Assembly (NCBI RefSeq): GCF_006438725.1
Contig: NZ_RCZD01000002.1
Location: 373,294 to 437,293, forward strand
DNA from: Ewingella americana
GTDB lineage: Bacteria > Pseudomonadota > Gammaproteobacteria > Enterobacterales > Enterobacteriaceae
Direction: 5' to 3'
DNA length: 64,000 nucleotides
The notes under the pieces are model-generated. The model was given only the letters and a program-made list of their open reading frames with translations. It did no database searches and was not told where the DNA came from. The translations under genes were made by a program, and so were the position numbers. Positions 1 through 10,744 of the stretch are shown here, piece after piece (the stretch's first letter is position 1; the number at the start of each line of letters is the position of its first letter).

Positions 1-301
<301 letters not shown>

Positions 302-388
302 TTAACAGCTTTGCCGCACGGCAACGCCATCTTCAGAATATTGTGATGTGGAACACAGTTGCTCGAGGGCGTATTAAACAGTCCGCCA

Positions 389-405
389 TGCACCATAAAA
401 GTGCA
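389..405. promoter_or_regulatory. NtrC-type enhancer site
   Basis: TGCACCATAAAAGTGCA is a 17-base near-palindrome of the form TGCACCA-N3-NNGTGCA, the pattern of the NtrC sites of glnA. Its centre is about 143 bases upstream of the predicted sigma-54 start, an ordinary enhancer distance. A weaker second half-site (TGGTGC) lies at 460-465. The 203-543 gap between glnK and mdlB otherwise holds only the mdlB terminator. Confidence 0.65.
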
Positions 406-509
406 GCACGCAATTTTTCAGTGCATTCGGGGAGCAGCGGCGAAGGCGGTGCCTGATGATGGTGCGGGAGTGATGCAGCGAGATAAAAAGGACAGGAAAG
501 ATGAAAACT

Positions 510-534
510 GAAAGCCGCGCGAAACGCGGCTTTC
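510..534 (-). terminator. Rho-independent terminator of mdlAB
   Basis: A 10-bp perfect stem (GAAAGCCGCG pairing with CGCGGCTTTC) sits just after the mdlB stop and is followed on the minus strand by a T-rich stretch. Confidence 0.75.
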
Positions 535-543
535 AGTGGGGCG

Positions 544-2328
544 TCAAACGTTCTCAGGAACCGGTAATTCGTGCTGGCCAGAAGCCAGTTCTTCGCCCAC
601 CAGTTGCAACTGATACATTTGATAATAGCGGCCTTTTTCTGCCAGGAGCTGTTGATGATTCCCCTGCTCAACGGCCTGACCTCGATGCAACACCATAATA
701 TTGTCAGCATCGACAATGGTCGATAAACGGTGCGCGATCACCACCAGCGTAGTTTGTTGCCTGATGGCGCGAAGCGCACGCTGGATCGCCTGTTCTGTTC
801 CCGAGTCAATATTAGCGGTTGCCTCGTCAAGGATCAGAATTTCTGGCGCTTGCACCAGAACACGTGCCATCGCCAGTAATTGCTTCTGCCCTACCGAGAG
901 ATTATTGCCCTGCTCGCCCAGCCGGGTATATACACCGTCAGACATCGCGCGGACCAACGGCGCAAGTTGCACGGTTTCCAGCGCATGCCAGACTTGCTCC
1001 TCGTCGATATCACGTCCTAATGTCACGTTAGCATAGACAGATTCAGCCAGAACCACCGGGTCCTGCTGGACCATCGCAATGCCTTTTCGCAGGCTGGTGT
1101 GAGATAGCTCAGAAAGCAAGCGCCCATCCACCCGAATCTCACCGTGGTTGACCGGGTAATAACCCATCAGTAAATTCGCCAGTGTGCTTTTACCACTGCC
1201 GGTATGACCGACTAACGCCGCAAAGCCACGCGAAGGCACATGAAGGGAGATGTTCTCCAGTACCCACTGTTCCTGGCGATAAGCAAAACTCAGGTCACGA
1301 ATATCAATCTCGCCGCTGGCCAGTGGTTTGACGTCTTCACCATATTGCTGCTGCGTCCGGTCCATCAGATCAAAGATGCGCTCGCCGGCCACCACCGCTT
1401 GCTGGAAAATCGACTGCTGTGAGGTTAGCGCAATCAGCGGCTCATTAAGACGCCCCAGGTAATTAATGAAGGCATACAGCACACCGACGCCAATGGTTCC
1501 CTCGGCACTGAAGCCGAATAACAGCAAAAGACCGCAGAGGATCAGCGAGGAGAACAGGCTCAGCAGCGGTCGCAACAAGAAACCTTCCAGTTTGAGGGTC
1601 TGCATACGGGCAAGATAGTGCGACTGACTGGCTCTCGCCAAACGCTCACCAAAGCGCTTCTGCTGACGAAATTGCTGAATAACGCCCATACCGTTGATCA
1701 CTTCATTGAAGCCATCATTAATGTCCGCCAGATAGCTGCGAACCCGGCGCACAACGGGCGTGCTGTATACCTGATATACCGCCATGACGATGAACACTGC
1801 CGGGAAAATACAGATGGCAATCGACGCCAGGCGCCAGTCGAGACTGTACATCGCCACCAGCATGGCACCGATCAGCGCCATACTGCGCAGCACCGTCGAC
1901 ACCACCGTGACATAAAGGTCACGGATCACCTCAGTGTCATTGGTCACGCGTGAAATTAACTGCCCGACCGGCTGAGTGTCGAAAGCGCTGAGAGGCTGGC
2001 GCAAGGCGGCATCCATCACATCGGTTCGCAGTTGCTGCACCACGCCAACCGCTGCACGGTTAAATAGCAGCGCCTGTGAGTAGTGGAGTCCGGCGGCCAG
2101 GAATTGCAGCAAAATAAAGGCAATCGCCAGCAGACTGACCATCCCAAGTGGCAACTCCCCTTTCGAGACATAGTGATCAATAAAAAAGCTGATAAGAATG
2201 GGCCCCAGTACTTCAGCCGCTGCGGCCACCCAAAGCATGATCACCGCGATCGACAATGGCTTGCGGTAGGCTTTGCCGTAACTCAGGAGTCTTTTCAGCG
2301 TCGGCCAGCTTTTCTGAATTTTAATCAT
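544..2328 (-). CDS. mdlB: ABC transporter half-subunit MdlB (permease fused to ATPase)
   Basis: Multidrug-resistance-like ABC exporter subunit of 594 residues, with an N-terminal six-helix membrane domain and a C-terminal ATPase. Walker A GHTGSGKS is at about 374-381, the ABC signature as the variant LSVGQ at about 477-481, and Walker B ILILDE at about 497-502. It should pair with MdlA as a heterodimer in the inner membrane; the substrate is not established. An upstream in-frame TTG at 2340 exists, but the ATG at 2328 aligns with the E. coli start and overlaps the mdlA stop by 8 bases, so translation is probably coupled. A terminator follows. Confidence 0.93.
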   Translation of the reverse strand: MIKIQKSWPTLKRLLSYGKAYRKPLSIAVIMLWVAAAAEVLGPILISFFIDHYVSKGELPLGMVSLLAIAFILLQFLAAGLHYSQALLFNRAAVGVVQQLRTDVMDAALRQPLSAFDTQPVGQLISRVTNDTEVIRDLYVTVVSTVLRSMALIGAMLVAMYSLDWRLASIAICIFPAVFIVMAVYQVYSTPVVRRVRSYLADINDGFNEVINGMGVIQQFRQQKRFGERLARASQSHYLARMQTLKLEGFLLRPLLSLFSSLILCGLLLLFGFSAEGTIGVGVLYAFINYLGRLNEPLIALTSQQSIFQQAVVAGERIFDLMDRTQQQYGEDVKPLASGEIDIRDLSFAYRQEQWVLENISLHVPSRGFAALVGHTGSGKSTLANLLMGYYPVNHGEIRVDGRLLSELSHTSLRKGIAMVQQDPVVLAESVYANVTLGRDIDEEQVWHALETVQLAPLVRAMSDGVYTRLGEQGNNLSVGQKQLLAMARVLVQAPEILILDEATANIDSGTEQAIQRALRAIRQQTTLVVIAHRLSTIVDADNIMVLHRGQAVEQGNHQQLLAEKGRYYQMYQLQLVGEELASGQHELPVPENV

Positions 2329-4108
2329 GTTTATTTTCAACCAAAACCTGTGGAACCTGTTCTACCGGAACATCGTCAAGCGCGGCTTCAAGCTGCTGAT
2401 AACGGTACATATCGCGATACCAGCCGGGTTGTGAGGACAGATGGTCATGATCGCCCCGCTGAGCCACGGTGCCGCTGTTAAACACCAAAATCTCACTGGC
2501 TTCGGTCAGGGCTGACAAACGGTGGGCGCTGATGATCACCGTGCGGTCACTGCCCCACTGGCGCAGATTGTGAAGAATTTGATGTTCGGTGCGCCCGTCC
2601 ACGGCAGAAAGTGCGTCATCGAGGATGAGAATTTCCGCCTGCAACAGCAGCGCTCGGGCAATCGAAATACGCTGCTTCTGACCACCGGAAAGCATCACAC
2701 CACGCTCACCCACTTCCGTTTCATACCCCTGCGGCAGGCGCAGAATATCGTCGTGAACGCTGGCTAGACGGGCGGCTTCCTCGATCTCCTGCTGGGTGGC
2801 TTGCGGGCGACCAAGAGCAATATTTTGCGCCACGGTGTCAGAGAACAGGAATGGCGTCTGACTCACCACCGCCATGCGGCCACGCCAGTCATCAAGCCTG
2901 ACTTTTTTCAACGACATACCGTGATAGCTAATATCACCCTCACTCACATCAAACTGGCGTTGAATAAGCCCGAGCAACGTACTTTTACCCGACCCCGTCG
3001 GCCCACATAACCCCAGCATCTGGCCGGGCCGCAGAATGAATTCTACAGCGTGCAAAGCAGGCTGGCTGTTTTCGGGATAATGGAAATCAACAACCTGCAC
3101 CTCAAGGCTGGAACGCCCGGCAGGCAACGGCGTTTCGCCATCAACTACACTTGGCGCTTCCTGCAATAAACTGCGGATCCGGCTGTATGCCGCGCTACCA
3201 CGTTCAACAATATTGAACATCCAGGCCAGCGCCAGCATCGGCCAGATCATCAAACCGAGGTACATGACGAAGCTAGTCAGTTGCCCCAGCGTAAGATGGC
3301 CGTTCACCACCATCCAACTTCCCCCACCGATAGCCAACAGGTTGGCCATACCGATGGCGACATAGATCGTTGGGTCAAAACGCGCATCCACACGCGCGAC
3401 ACGCATATTTTTAACCCCGGTATCCGCCGCGACATCGGCAAACTGCGAGGACTGATGATTTTCCAGGCCGAAAGCTTTGATCATGCGGATACTGGTCAGA
3501 CTCTCCTGTGCCTGATCGTTTAGCGAGGAGAACGCCGCCTGTGCAGTTTTAAAACGCTGATGCAACTGGTCGCCATAACGTTTGATGACAATCGCCATGA
3601 TGGGCATCGGCACCAAAGAAAGCAGCGTCAGTTGCCAGCTGATCTGTGTGGCCATGACAATCAGCACTACCAGCCCCATCACCATCGAATCGACCAGCGT
3701 CAGTACCCCTTCGCCTGCGGCAAAAACAACGCGATCCACGTCATTGGTGGCACGGGCAATCAGATCCCCGGTTCGGTGACGCAGATAGAATGCCGGATGC
3801 TGACGGCTGAGCTGTTTAAAAAAGTTCTGACGCAGTTCGACGGCCAACTGATAGGAGGCTCCAAACAGCAGAACGCGCCAGACATAGCGCAACAGATACA
3901 CCACAATAGCCGTGCCCAGCATCAGCCCGAGCCAGCCGAATAAGACTTTTGGGGTCATTTGTTTTGAGGCCACGCCATCAATGACAATCCCCACCAGTTT
4001 TGGCGGCAGTAACTGCAAAATAGCGATGACGATCAGCAGAGCGACAGCACCGAGGTAACGTCGCCATTCACGGCGGAAATACCAGCCTAATTGAGCAAAC
4101 AATCTCAC
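2321..4108 (-). CDS. mdlA: ABC transporter half-subunit MdlA
   Basis: Partner of MdlB, 595 residues. It has an N-terminal exporter membrane domain and an ATPase domain with Walker A GPTGSGKS at about 369-376, a canonical LSGGQ signature and Walker B ILILDD. The Walker B aspartate pair is followed by Ala rather than the usual catalytic Glu (DDALSA). MdlB keeps DEAT, so the pair has one standard and one variant ATP site, as in several heterodimeric exporters. The start is GTG at 4108, giving the conserved N-terminus [10 protein letters not shown]. It lies 191 bases downstream of decR on the same strand. Confidence 0.93.
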   Translation of the reverse strand: MRLFAQLGWYFRREWRRYLGAVALLIVIAILQLLPPKLVGIVIDGVASKQMTPKVLFGWLGLMLGTAIVVYLLRYVWRVLLFGASYQLAVELRQNFFKQLSRQHPAFYLRHRTGDLIARATNDVDRVVFAAGEGVLTLVDSMVMGLVVLIVMATQISWQLTLLSLVPMPIMAIVIKRYGDQLHQRFKTAQAAFSSLNDQAQESLTSIRMIKAFGLENHQSSQFADVAADTGVKNMRVARVDARFDPTIYVAIGMANLLAIGGGSWMVVNGHLTLGQLTSFVMYLGLMIWPMLALAWMFNIVERGSAAYSRIRSLLQEAPSVVDGETPLPAGRSSLEVQVVDFHYPENSQPALHAVEFILRPGQMLGLCGPTGSGKSTLLGLIQRQFDVSEGDISYHGMSLKKVRLDDWRGRMAVVSQTPFLFSDTVAQNIALGRPQATQQEIEEAARLASVHDDILRLPQGYETEVGERGVMLSGGQKQRISIARALLLQAEILILDDALSAVDGRTEHQILHNLRQWGSDRTVIISAHRLSALTEASEILVFNSGTVAQRGDHDHLSSQPGWYRDMYRYQQLEAALDDVPVEQVPQVLVENKHD

Positions 4109-4299
4109 GCAGATTTATCCATTTATTGATGACCAACACATTGGCCTTCTAACACCCAGAATGATTTTTATTATCGAGCAGCGACCAGAATACCATTGTT
4201 AACATGCCATTCTGATGAAACTTTTTGCTGAAACATGGCATAACAATTTGACTTCAGCGGCGCCACAACACGGCAGCAATAGCGAAGATTTTGATGTGC

Positions 4300-4755
4300 T
4301 TACAATGGTAATGCAGTGGTGGATTTAATCCGTTCCATTGCAAAACTCGAAGTCACGTCGATCAGGCCAGGAACGCCGTTGACCAACCGCTTGTAAAAGT
4401 TGTCGTAGCTTTTCATATCCGCCACCTGCACTTGCAGCAAATAATCATATTCACCCGCCATACGGTAAAAGCTCAGCACCTCGGGCAGCGCGGCTACCTG
4501 ATCAACAAAATTTCGATACCAGTCGCTGCTATGGTGCTGAGTTTTAATCAGCACAAATGCCGTCAGGCTCAGCCCCAGCTTTTCGTTATCCAGCAGCGCG
4601 ACCCGGCCGCGAATGATCCCCTGATCCTCGAGGCGTTTCAGACGTTTCCAGCAGGGCGTAGTGGTCAGATTTACGGCGTCTGCCAGCACGGTGATCGACT
4701 GAGTGCAGTCTTCCTGCAACATCGCCAATAGTTTGCGGTCAATTTTATCTACCAT
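4300..4755 (-). CDS. decR: Lrp/AsnC-family cysteine-responsive regulator DecR
   Basis: A 151-residue Lrp/AsnC-type regulator: helix-turn-helix in the first 60 residues ([13 protein letters not shown]) and a C-terminal RAM ligand-binding domain. It matches E. coli DecR (formerly YbaO) almost along its full length. DecR activates a cysteine desulfidase gene in response to cysteine in E. coli. Here it is divergent from a PLP enzyme of the cysteine synthase/desulfhydrase family, which suggests local control of cysteine breakdown. A 15-bp palindrome lies 13 bases before its ATG. Confidence 0.92.
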   Translation of the reverse strand: MVDKIDRKLLAMLQEDCTQSITVLADAVNLTTTPCWKRLKRLEDQGIIRGRVALLDNEKLGLSLTAFVLIKTQHHSSDWYRNFVDQVAALPEVLSFYRMAGEYDYLLQVQVADMKSYDNFYKRLVNGVPGLIDVTSSFAMERIKSTTALPL

Positions 4756-4767
4756 TTATCCACTCTG

Positions 4768-4782
4768 GAGAAAAAAATTCTC
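4768..4782. promoter_or_regulatory. Lrp-type palindrome, candidate DecR operator
   Basis: GAGAA-AAAAA-TTCTC is a perfect 5-bp inverted repeat around an A tract, 15 bases long like sites for Lrp-family proteins. It sits in the 120-base divergent gap between decR and the PLP enzyme, close enough to decR to give autoregulation. The assignment to DecR is inference from position and family. Confidence 0.45.
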
Positions 4783-4875
4783 TTATCATGTAATTTTATA
4801 GTCTAAAGAGTAACTTATTTCTCCGTTGAATACGTTAACCTAAAGACAATCAAAATCCTTTCCACGGACTTCAAC

Positions 4876-5919
4876 ATGACCAATGCCTGGGTGAATAACG
4901 CCATTAAAGAGATCGACGCAGATTTTCAGCGTTCTGCCGACACCCATCTGATGCGCCTGAATCTGGCGGATTTCCCCGGCATATCACTCTACCTGAAAGA
5001 TGAAAGTACCCATCCGTCCGGCAGCCTGAAACACCGCCTGGCCCGTTCGCTGTTTTTGTATGGACTGTGCAACGGCTGGATCCGTGAGAATACGCCGATC
5101 ATTGAAGCCTCTTCGGGCAGCACGGCTATTTCAGAAGCCTATTTTGCCCGCCTGCTCGGCCTGCCGTTTATCGCCGTCATGCCATCATGTACCGCGCCGC
5201 GTAAGATCCAGCAAATCGAATTTTACGGCGGACGCTGCCATTTCGTTGAGAATTCCGGCCAGATTTATGCTGCCTCCGAACAGTTGGCGCGCGAGTTAAA
5301 AGGCCACTATATGGATCAGTTTACCTATGCCGAGCGCGCGACCGACTGGCGCGGTAATAACAATATTGCCGACAGCATCTTCCGTCAGATGTCTTTGGAG
5401 CCACACCCAATACCGCGTTATCTGGTGATGAGCGCAGGAACCGGCGGTACTTCCGCCACGCTCGGCCGCTATATCCGCTATCAGGGGCATGATACGGAAC
5501 TGGTCGTCGTCGACCCTGAGAATTCAGTGTTTTACGATTATTATCAGCAACGCGATCCGTCGGTTACCGCACAATGCAGCAGCCGTATTGAAGGGATTGG
5601 CCGCCCGCGCGCCGAACCGTCGTTTATTCCCAGCGTGATTGACAGTATGATCCGCGTGCCAGATGCCGCCAGCATTGCCACCCTGCGTTGGCTGGAAACC
5701 GTTCTGGGCCGCAAGGTCGGCGGTTCCACCGGTACCAACGTGTGGGGTGCGCTTGAACTGGCAAAACAGATGCGTGAGAAAGGCGAAACCGGCTCAATTG
5801 TGACGTTGCTATGCGACAGCGGCGAACGGTATCTGAATACCTATTTCAATGAAGAGTGGGTGGCAGCGAATATCGGCGACATCAGTCATTACAGCCAGCA
5901 ATTAGCTGGCGTGTGCTGA
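4876..5919 (+). CDS. PLP-dependent cysteine synthase-family enzyme, probable cysteine desulfhydrase (Cds1-like)
   Basis: A 347-residue fold-type II PLP enzyme. Lys52 in SGSLKHRLA is the expected Schiff-base lysine, SSGST at 78-82 is the substrate-carboxylate loop, and GTGGTSAT is the phosphate-binding loop. The family resembles O-acetylserine sulfhydrylase but includes Cds1-type enzymes that split cysteine to sulfide, pyruvate and ammonia. Divergence from decR supports a role in cysteine breakdown. It is not found between cof and decR in E. coli. The ATG at 4876 follows a modest ACGGA ribosome site. The substrate is inference; a cysteine synthase activity cannot be excluded. Confidence 0.75.
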   Translation: MTNAWVNNAIKEIDADFQRSADTHLMRLNLADFPGISLYLKDESTHPSGSLKHRLARSLFLYGLCNGWIRENTPIIEASSGSTAISEAYFARLLGLPFIAVMPSCTAPRKIQQIEFYGGRCHFVENSGQIYAASEQLARELKGHYMDQFTYAERATDWRGNNNIADSIFRQMSLEPHPIPRYLVMSAGTGGTSATLGRYIRYQGHDTELVVVDPENSVFYDYYQQRDPSVTAQCSSRIEGIGRPRAEPSFIPSVIDSMIRVPDAASIATLRWLETVLGRKVGGSTGTNVWGALELAKQMREKGETGSIVTLLCDSGERYLNTYFNEEWVAANIGDISHYSQQLAGVC

Positions 5920-6027
5920 TTATTGATTGATACATAAAAGCCGGAATGAGTCACAGACAGGCTGGGTCAGCTCAGGTAACTGTATGAAATTCCTATGAGA
6001 ATTTGACGGCAGAGGTACGGCAGACAG

Positions 6028-6054
6028 AAAAAAGCCGGGACAGATAGCCCGGCT
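6028..6054 (-). terminator. Terminator of cof
   Basis: Stem GCCGGG/CCCGGC with an 8-base loop, followed on the minus strand by six T residues. It lies just past the cof stop, in the convergent gap with the PLP enzyme. Confidence 0.78.
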
Positions 6055-6067
6055 GGCTGAAATAACC

Positions 6068-6889
6068 TTAATATTCGGGGGAATAGGTGAGGTGTGGTGA
6101 ATGCAGCCAATGTTGTAAAAAGTGGGACACTGCCTGATTCTGGCAATGGCCGATAACTTGCAGATGAGGAGAATGTTGTTTCAGCACCGGCAACGCGTTC
6201 CCCATAACCAGCCCCATGCCGACGTTCTCCAGCATTTCGCGGTCATTCATCGCATCACCAAACGCCATGCATTCAGACATCTCAATTCCCAGTTTGCCCG
6301 TCAGCAGCGCCAGCGCACTGCCTTTATTACTGCCCGCGGGCATGATGTCCAGACAGTCAGCGGCGGAGAAACAGAGATCAACGCGTGAGCCGAAGTGAGC
6401 TTCTATCGACGGCACCAATTCAAGCAGCACTTCATGCGGCGCGGTAAAACAGACTTTGCTGTTACCGGTGACGGGCAGCGTTGACAGCTCGCATAACTGA
6501 TAGCCAAAACCGCTGAACTCATGCGGCACCAGCAGCTGCGGGTCATCGAGGTCGGTGAACCAACCTTCATCACGAAAAACATGCAGACTGGCAGGCGTAT
6601 TCCAGCGGGTATTCAACAGTTCTTCAGCACAATCTGACGATAAATCACTGGCATGCAGGCGGTGCCCGGCCAAGTCATGGATACGTGTTCCGTTGCCAGT
6701 GATCAAGTATCCTTCCAGATTCAGGTTCGCCAGAATGTCCTTCATTTCAAGGTAATGGCGTCCTGTCGCAAACGTCAGCGTCATCGGTTTATTAGCCAAT
6801 TGACGCAAAGTAGACAGCGTTTTTTCACCCAACCGGTGATCTGGCATTAGCAGCGTGCCATCCATATCAAAAGCAGCCAAACGGAACAT
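6068..6889 (-). CDS. cof: HAD-family HMP-PP phosphatase Cof
   Basis: A 273-residue Cof-type haloacid dehalogenase phosphatase. It has the motif I nucleophile DMDGTLL near residue 8, motif II TGNGTR, and the late motif GDAMNDREML that binds magnesium. E. coli Cof hydrolyses the thiamine precursor HMP-pyrophosphate and other sugar or cofactor phosphates. The ATG at 6889 follows a GAGG ribosome site and matches the E. coli N-terminus; the TTG four codons earlier would place that ribosome site inside the coding sequence. It is divergent from ybaE. Confidence 0.93.
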   Translation of the reverse strand: MFRLAAFDMDGTLLMPDHRLGEKTLSTLRQLANKPMTLTFATGRHYLEMKDILANLNLEGYLITGNGTRIHDLAGHRLHASDLSSDCAEELLNTRWNTPASLHVFRDEGWFTDLDDPQLLVPHEFSGFGYQLCELSTLPVTGNSKVCFTAPHEVLLELVPSIEAHFGSRVDLCFSAADCLDIMPAGSNKGSALALLTGKLGIEMSECMAFGDAMNDREMLENVGMGLVMGNALPVLKQHSPHLQVIGHCQNQAVSHFLQHWLHSPHLTYSPEY

Positions 6890-7120
6890 AAAACCTCGCA
6901 ATTACCAGACAGAACGGCATGAAAGAGAGTTTCCTGACTGACTGCCTTCGAAAGAGTTCACCCTAAGAGTATGCCCCCGTATTTACGGAAGTAATAGGGA
7001 ACACTTTATAAATACTGTTCCTGATTTAGCTCACATTCCGCCTTTCCGCCAGATGTGCCAGTGCGCAGACTCCGTTATGCTAACCCCCTAGCCTATATTA
7101 TCTGAACGTTGCGAATTCCT

Positions 7121-8821
7121 ATGCGATTGCAAAACCGTCTTAATCAGTATCAGCGGCTGTATGTGAACGTCGGCAATCAGCCTTCAGCATTAACCGTTGC
7201 CGATCTGGCTGAAATCTTTTGTTGCAGCGAACGTCATACACGCACTTTACTGGCGCAGTTTCAGCATGCAGGCTGGATAAGCTGGCAGTCACAGCCGGGC
7301 CGTGGAAAACGCGCCTCGATTCAGTGCCTGACATCGCCCGAAAGTTTGCGCGAGTCCTATCTGCAACAGTTGCTGAAAAATGGCGATCACTCAGCCGCTT
7401 TGCAACTCAGTGAAATGGATCCTCAGCATCTCAATGCCTTGCTGTCACCGCATCTTGGCGGGCAGTGGCAGGCAGATGCCCCGACGCTGCGCATTCCCTA
7501 CTATCGCACTATGCAACGGTTGGACCCGCAAACCCTGACCGGAAGAGCAGAACAACATCTGGCGCATACTCTCCATGCGGGTCTGACGCGCTTTATTACC
7601 GGAGAACCCCTGCCGCAACCCGATCTGGCACACCACTGGCAGATCAGTAACAACGGGAAAACCTGGCGTTTCTTTCTGCGCAGCCAGCTCTATTGGCACA
7701 ATGGTGAACCGGTGACCGCCAGCCAACTGTGCAGTTGCTTTGAAGTCCTGCGCCAATCGCCGCGCAGCAGCCACGGGCTGGCGAGTGTGGCTCAGCTCAG
7801 TCAACCTCATGCTCTTTGCCTGCAATTCGATTTAGAGGTCCCGGATTACTGGCTGGCCCACCGCCTTGCGGACCTCAACTGTCTGTTGTCGCATCCCAAT
7901 GATCCGACTTGCGGGGCCGGGCCTTTTCGTCTGGCAAGTTTTGCGCCGGAATTGGTCCGCCTGGAGCAACATACTTATTACCATTTGCAGCATCCTTTTT
8001 TGGCCGCCATTGAATTTTGGATAACACCACAACTGTTCGCGCAAAAAGACAATGTCAGTTGTCAGCACCCCGTGCGGATCATGTTAGGTGAACAGAACGA
8101 ACTCGATGAGGTAAAACCGGTAAAGCGCAGTACCAGCCTGGGGTTTTGCTATATTGCAGCCAACCTTCGGCGAGGGCATTTGTCCTGCGAGCAGGCACAG
8201 AAAATCATTATGATCATTCAGCATTCAGGCCTGCTGAATAGGTTGCCGATCGATCACGATCTCGTGAAACCCAGCAAAGAGATGCTGCCTGGATGGCCAA
8301 TTCCTGAGCACGATGTGGCGCAGGTATCTCTGCCAAAAAAACTTAAATTAGTGTTTCATCCGCCAATAGAACTTGAATTTGTAGCCGAGGCACTGAAAAC
8401 CTGTTTGGCTATTGAGGGTTGCGAGTTGGAGGTTCTCTATCATCCCGGCCGCTTGTGGGATGATGTTGAATCGATCGCGTCTGCCGATCTGCTGCTTGGC
8501 GACCGTCTGATTGGCGAAGCACCTGAAGCCACGCTGGAGAACTGGCTGCGTCAGGACCCGCTGTGGCCCGGTATTCTCAGTGATGAAGATCTACGGGAGC
8601 AAGAGTGTCGCTTGCGGTCGATTCAGCAAATTCCTCTCGCCAATAAAAGAGCAGAAGAGCTGCGGGAGCATTTTTATCGCTGGATGAAACGCGGGATCAT
8701 CACGCCGCTGTTTAACTATCAATATCAGGTCAGCGCGCCGCCTCGCGTAAATGGCGTTCAGCTGACCGCGTGGGGTTGGTTTGATTTTTGTCAGGCGTGG
8801 ATCCCGCCGCCTCTGCCCTGA
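7121..8821 (+). CDS. ybaE: SgrR-like transcriptional regulator YbaE
   Basis: A 566-residue protein, the same length as E. coli YbaE. It joins an N-terminal winged helix ([20 protein letters not shown], about 30-50) to a large domain like periplasmic oligopeptide-binding proteins ([16 protein letters not shown]). This is the SgrR architecture, but there is no signal peptide, so the ligand domain would act in the cytoplasm. Function and ligand are unknown. The ATG at 7121 matches the E. coli start; a TTG four codons earlier is also in frame. It is followed by queC on the same strand. Confidence 0.88.
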   Translation: MRLQNRLNQYQRLYVNVGNQPSALTVADLAEIFCCSERHTRTLLAQFQHAGWISWQSQPGRGKRASIQCLTSPESLRESYLQQLLKNGDHSAALQLSEMDPQHLNALLSPHLGGQWQADAPTLRIPYYRTMQRLDPQTLTGRAEQHLAHTLHAGLTRFITGEPLPQPDLAHHWQISNNGKTWRFFLRSQLYWHNGEPVTASQLCSCFEVLRQSPRSSHGLASVAQLSQPHALCLQFDLEVPDYWLAHRLADLNCLLSHPNDPTCGAGPFRLASFAPELVRLEQHTYYHLQHPFLAAIEFWITPQLFAQKDNVSCQHPVRIMLGEQNELDEVKPVKRSTSLGFCYIAANLRRGHLSCEQAQKIIMIIQHSGLLNRLPIDHDLVKPSKEMLPGWPIPEHDVAQVSLPKKLKLVFHPPIELEFVAEALKTCLAIEGCELEVLYHPGRLWDDVESIASADLLLGDRLIGEAPEATLENWLRQDPLWPGILSDEDLREQECRLRSIQQIPLANKRAEELREHFYRWMKRGIITPLFNYQYQVSAPPRVNGVQLTAWGWFDFCQAWIPPPLP

Positions 8822-8910
8822 CCTTTTATATCAAGCGAAAGGGCAGTAACATGGGCGTGATTTTTATTGTCAGCGCATCGGGCAAACACTCGAATCAAAC
8901 AGGTAAAAAA

Positions 8911-9609
8911 ATGAAAAGAGCAGTGGTGGTTTTTAGCGGGGGTCAGGATTCAACGACCTGCCTTATTCAGGCATTGACGCAATATGATGAAGTGCAGTGC
9001 ATTACCTTCGATTATGGTCAACGACATCGCGCTGAGATCGACATTGCCCGCCAGCTTTCCGTTAAGTTGGGTGCGAAAGCCCATAAGGTGCTGGATGTCG
9101 GCCTGCTGAACGAACTCGCGGTCAGCAGCCTGACCCGCGACAACATTCCCGTCCCTGCTTTAGGTGAGACGGAAGATAACGGCCTGCCTAGCACCTTTGT
9201 TCCGGGCCGCAATATTTTGTTCCTCACGCTGGCAGCGATTTACGCCTATCAGATTCAGGCTGAGGCAGTCATAACCGGCGTGTGTGAAACTGACTTCTCC
9301 GGCTACCCTGACTGTCGCGACGAATTCGTTAAAGCACTAAACCATGCGGTATCACTGGGCATCGCCCGTGAAATCCGCTTTGAAACGCCACTGATGTGGC
9401 TCAACAAGGCGGAAACCTGGGCACTGGCTGACTATTACCAGCAGTTGGAATTGGTACGCCACCAAACGCTCACCTGTTATAACGGCATTGCGGGTGAGGG
9501 CTGTGGTGAATGCGCCGCCTGTCATTTACGTGCCAACGGCCTGCAACAGTATCAGCAGGATAAAAACGGTGTGAATGCCAGTTTGAAAAAGAAAACGGGC
9601 CTGCGTTAA
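8911..9609 (+). CDS. queC: 7-cyano-7-deazaguanine synthase QueC
   Basis: Converts 7-carboxy-7-deazaguanine to preQ0 with ATP and ammonia in queuosine synthesis. The 232-residue chain has the PP-loop SGGQDS at 9-14 and a C-terminal zinc cluster with Cys residues spaced as in [17 protein letters not shown]. The start at ATG 8911 follows AGGT and gives the family N-terminus [14 protein letters not shown]. An in-frame ATG at 8851 would add 20 residues. tgt and queA, later steps of the same pathway, are at 48.6-50.9 kb. Confidence 0.95.
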   Translation: MKRAVVVFSGGQDSTTCLIQALTQYDEVQCITFDYGQRHRAEIDIARQLSVKLGAKAHKVLDVGLLNELAVSSLTRDNIPVPALGETEDNGLPSTFVPGRNILFLTLAAIYAYQIQAEAVITGVCETDFSGYPDCRDEFVKALNHAVSLGIAREIRFETPLMWLNKAETWALADYYQQLELVRHQTLTCYNGIAGEGCGECAACHLRANGLQQYQQDKNGVNASLKKKTGLR

Positions 9610-9624
9610 GGTCAACTATCTCAT

Positions 9625-9671
9625 GGCTGGGTTGTGACCTCACGCCCGGCCAGTCACCTTCCCAGCCTTTA
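9625..9671. terminator. Possible bidirectional terminator between queC and fadM
   Basis: Long imperfect hairpin: GGCTGGG pairs with CCCAGCC, continued inside by GTGAC/GTCAC. It lies in the convergent gap, but the T tract is only three bases. Confidence 0.5.
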
Positions 9672-9693
9672 GCCTACTTTTCACCGCAATACC

Positions 9694-10095
9694 TTAATTC
9701 TCCTTCAGCTCCAGCTCACGCAATCTTTCCAGCAGTTCACCTTCAAGCGGCAAGGCTTTTTGTGTTCGCAAATCAATACAGACAAAGGTCAGGGTGGCGT
9801 CGGCGACAATATCACCTTCACGGGTGATCACCTGTTCTATGACGCCGCTTCGGCCATTGAGCTGTTGAAGGCTGCTGTCGATGCGTAATACATCGCCTAA
9901 GGTGGCTGGCTTGCGGTAGTTGATATTAATGTTAACTACGATGAACGCGATGTTATTGGCGCTCATCCACTTGAAGCCGCTTTTATTATCAAGCCACTCC
10001 CAGCGGGCAGATTCTAAAAACTCAAGATAGCGGGCATTATTAACATGTTGATAGACGTCGATATGAAAACCGCGAACGGTGATAAATGTATGCAT
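9694..10095 (-). CDS. fadM: Long-chain acyl-CoA thioesterase FadM (TesC/YbaW)
   Basis: A 133-residue single-domain hot-dog-fold thioesterase. The active-site stretch HIDVYQHVNNARYLEF, near residues 11-26, carries the Asp of the 4-hydroxybenzoyl-CoA thioesterase type. VVNININYRKPA and LTFVCIDL match E. coli FadM. In E. coli it hydrolyses 3,5-tetradecadienoyl-CoA, a side product of oleate beta-oxidation, and is controlled by FadR. I did not identify a FadR site. It starts with ATG at 10095. Confidence 0.92.
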   Translation of the reverse strand: MHTFITVRGFHIDVYQHVNNARYLEFLESARWEWLDNKSGFKWMSANNIAFIVVNININYRKPATLGDVLRIDSSLQQLNGRSGVIEQVITREGDIVADATLTFVCIDLRTQKALPLEGELLERLRELELKEN

Positions 10096-10170
10096 AATCT
10101 CTTCGGCACTCCTGCGAAAGGGGTCAGATAAGGCATCTGTACTGGTCAGACGTCTTGAAAGATTAGCAGA

Positions 10171-10205
10171 AGAAAACGGCGATAACCTTTATCAGGTTAT
10201 CGCCG
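10171..10205 (-). terminator. Terminator of ybaV
   Basis: A perfect 12-bp stem (CGGCGATAACCT/AGGTTATCGCCG) with a 5-base loop, then TTTTCTTCT on the minus strand, ten bases after the ybaV stop. Confidence 0.85.
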
Positions 10206-10214
10206 CGACATCCG

Positions 10215-10676
<462 letters not shown>

Positions 10677-10686
10677 TCAACATATG

Positions 10687-10710
10687 GAAAAGGCCGCGAA
10701 AGCGGCCTTT
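10687..10710 (-). terminator. Terminator of ppiD
   Basis: Stem AAAGGCCGC/GCGGCCTTT around a short GAAA-type loop, in the gap after the ppiD stop. The T run on the minus strand is short. Confidence 0.68.
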
Positions 10711-10744
10711 GGTTGTTGCAACGCGTTGCAAATGTTTGCGGCGT

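Noticed and set aside
2321-4108. Degenerate Walker B of MdlA taken as a sign of a pseudogene
   Set aside because: The frame is intact, the partner MdlB keeps the catalytic Glu, and asymmetric ATP sites are common in heterodimeric ABC exporters.
8822-8910. Possible preQ1 riboswitch before queC
   Set aside because: No preQ1-type hairpin followed by an A-rich tail near the ribosome site is evident.
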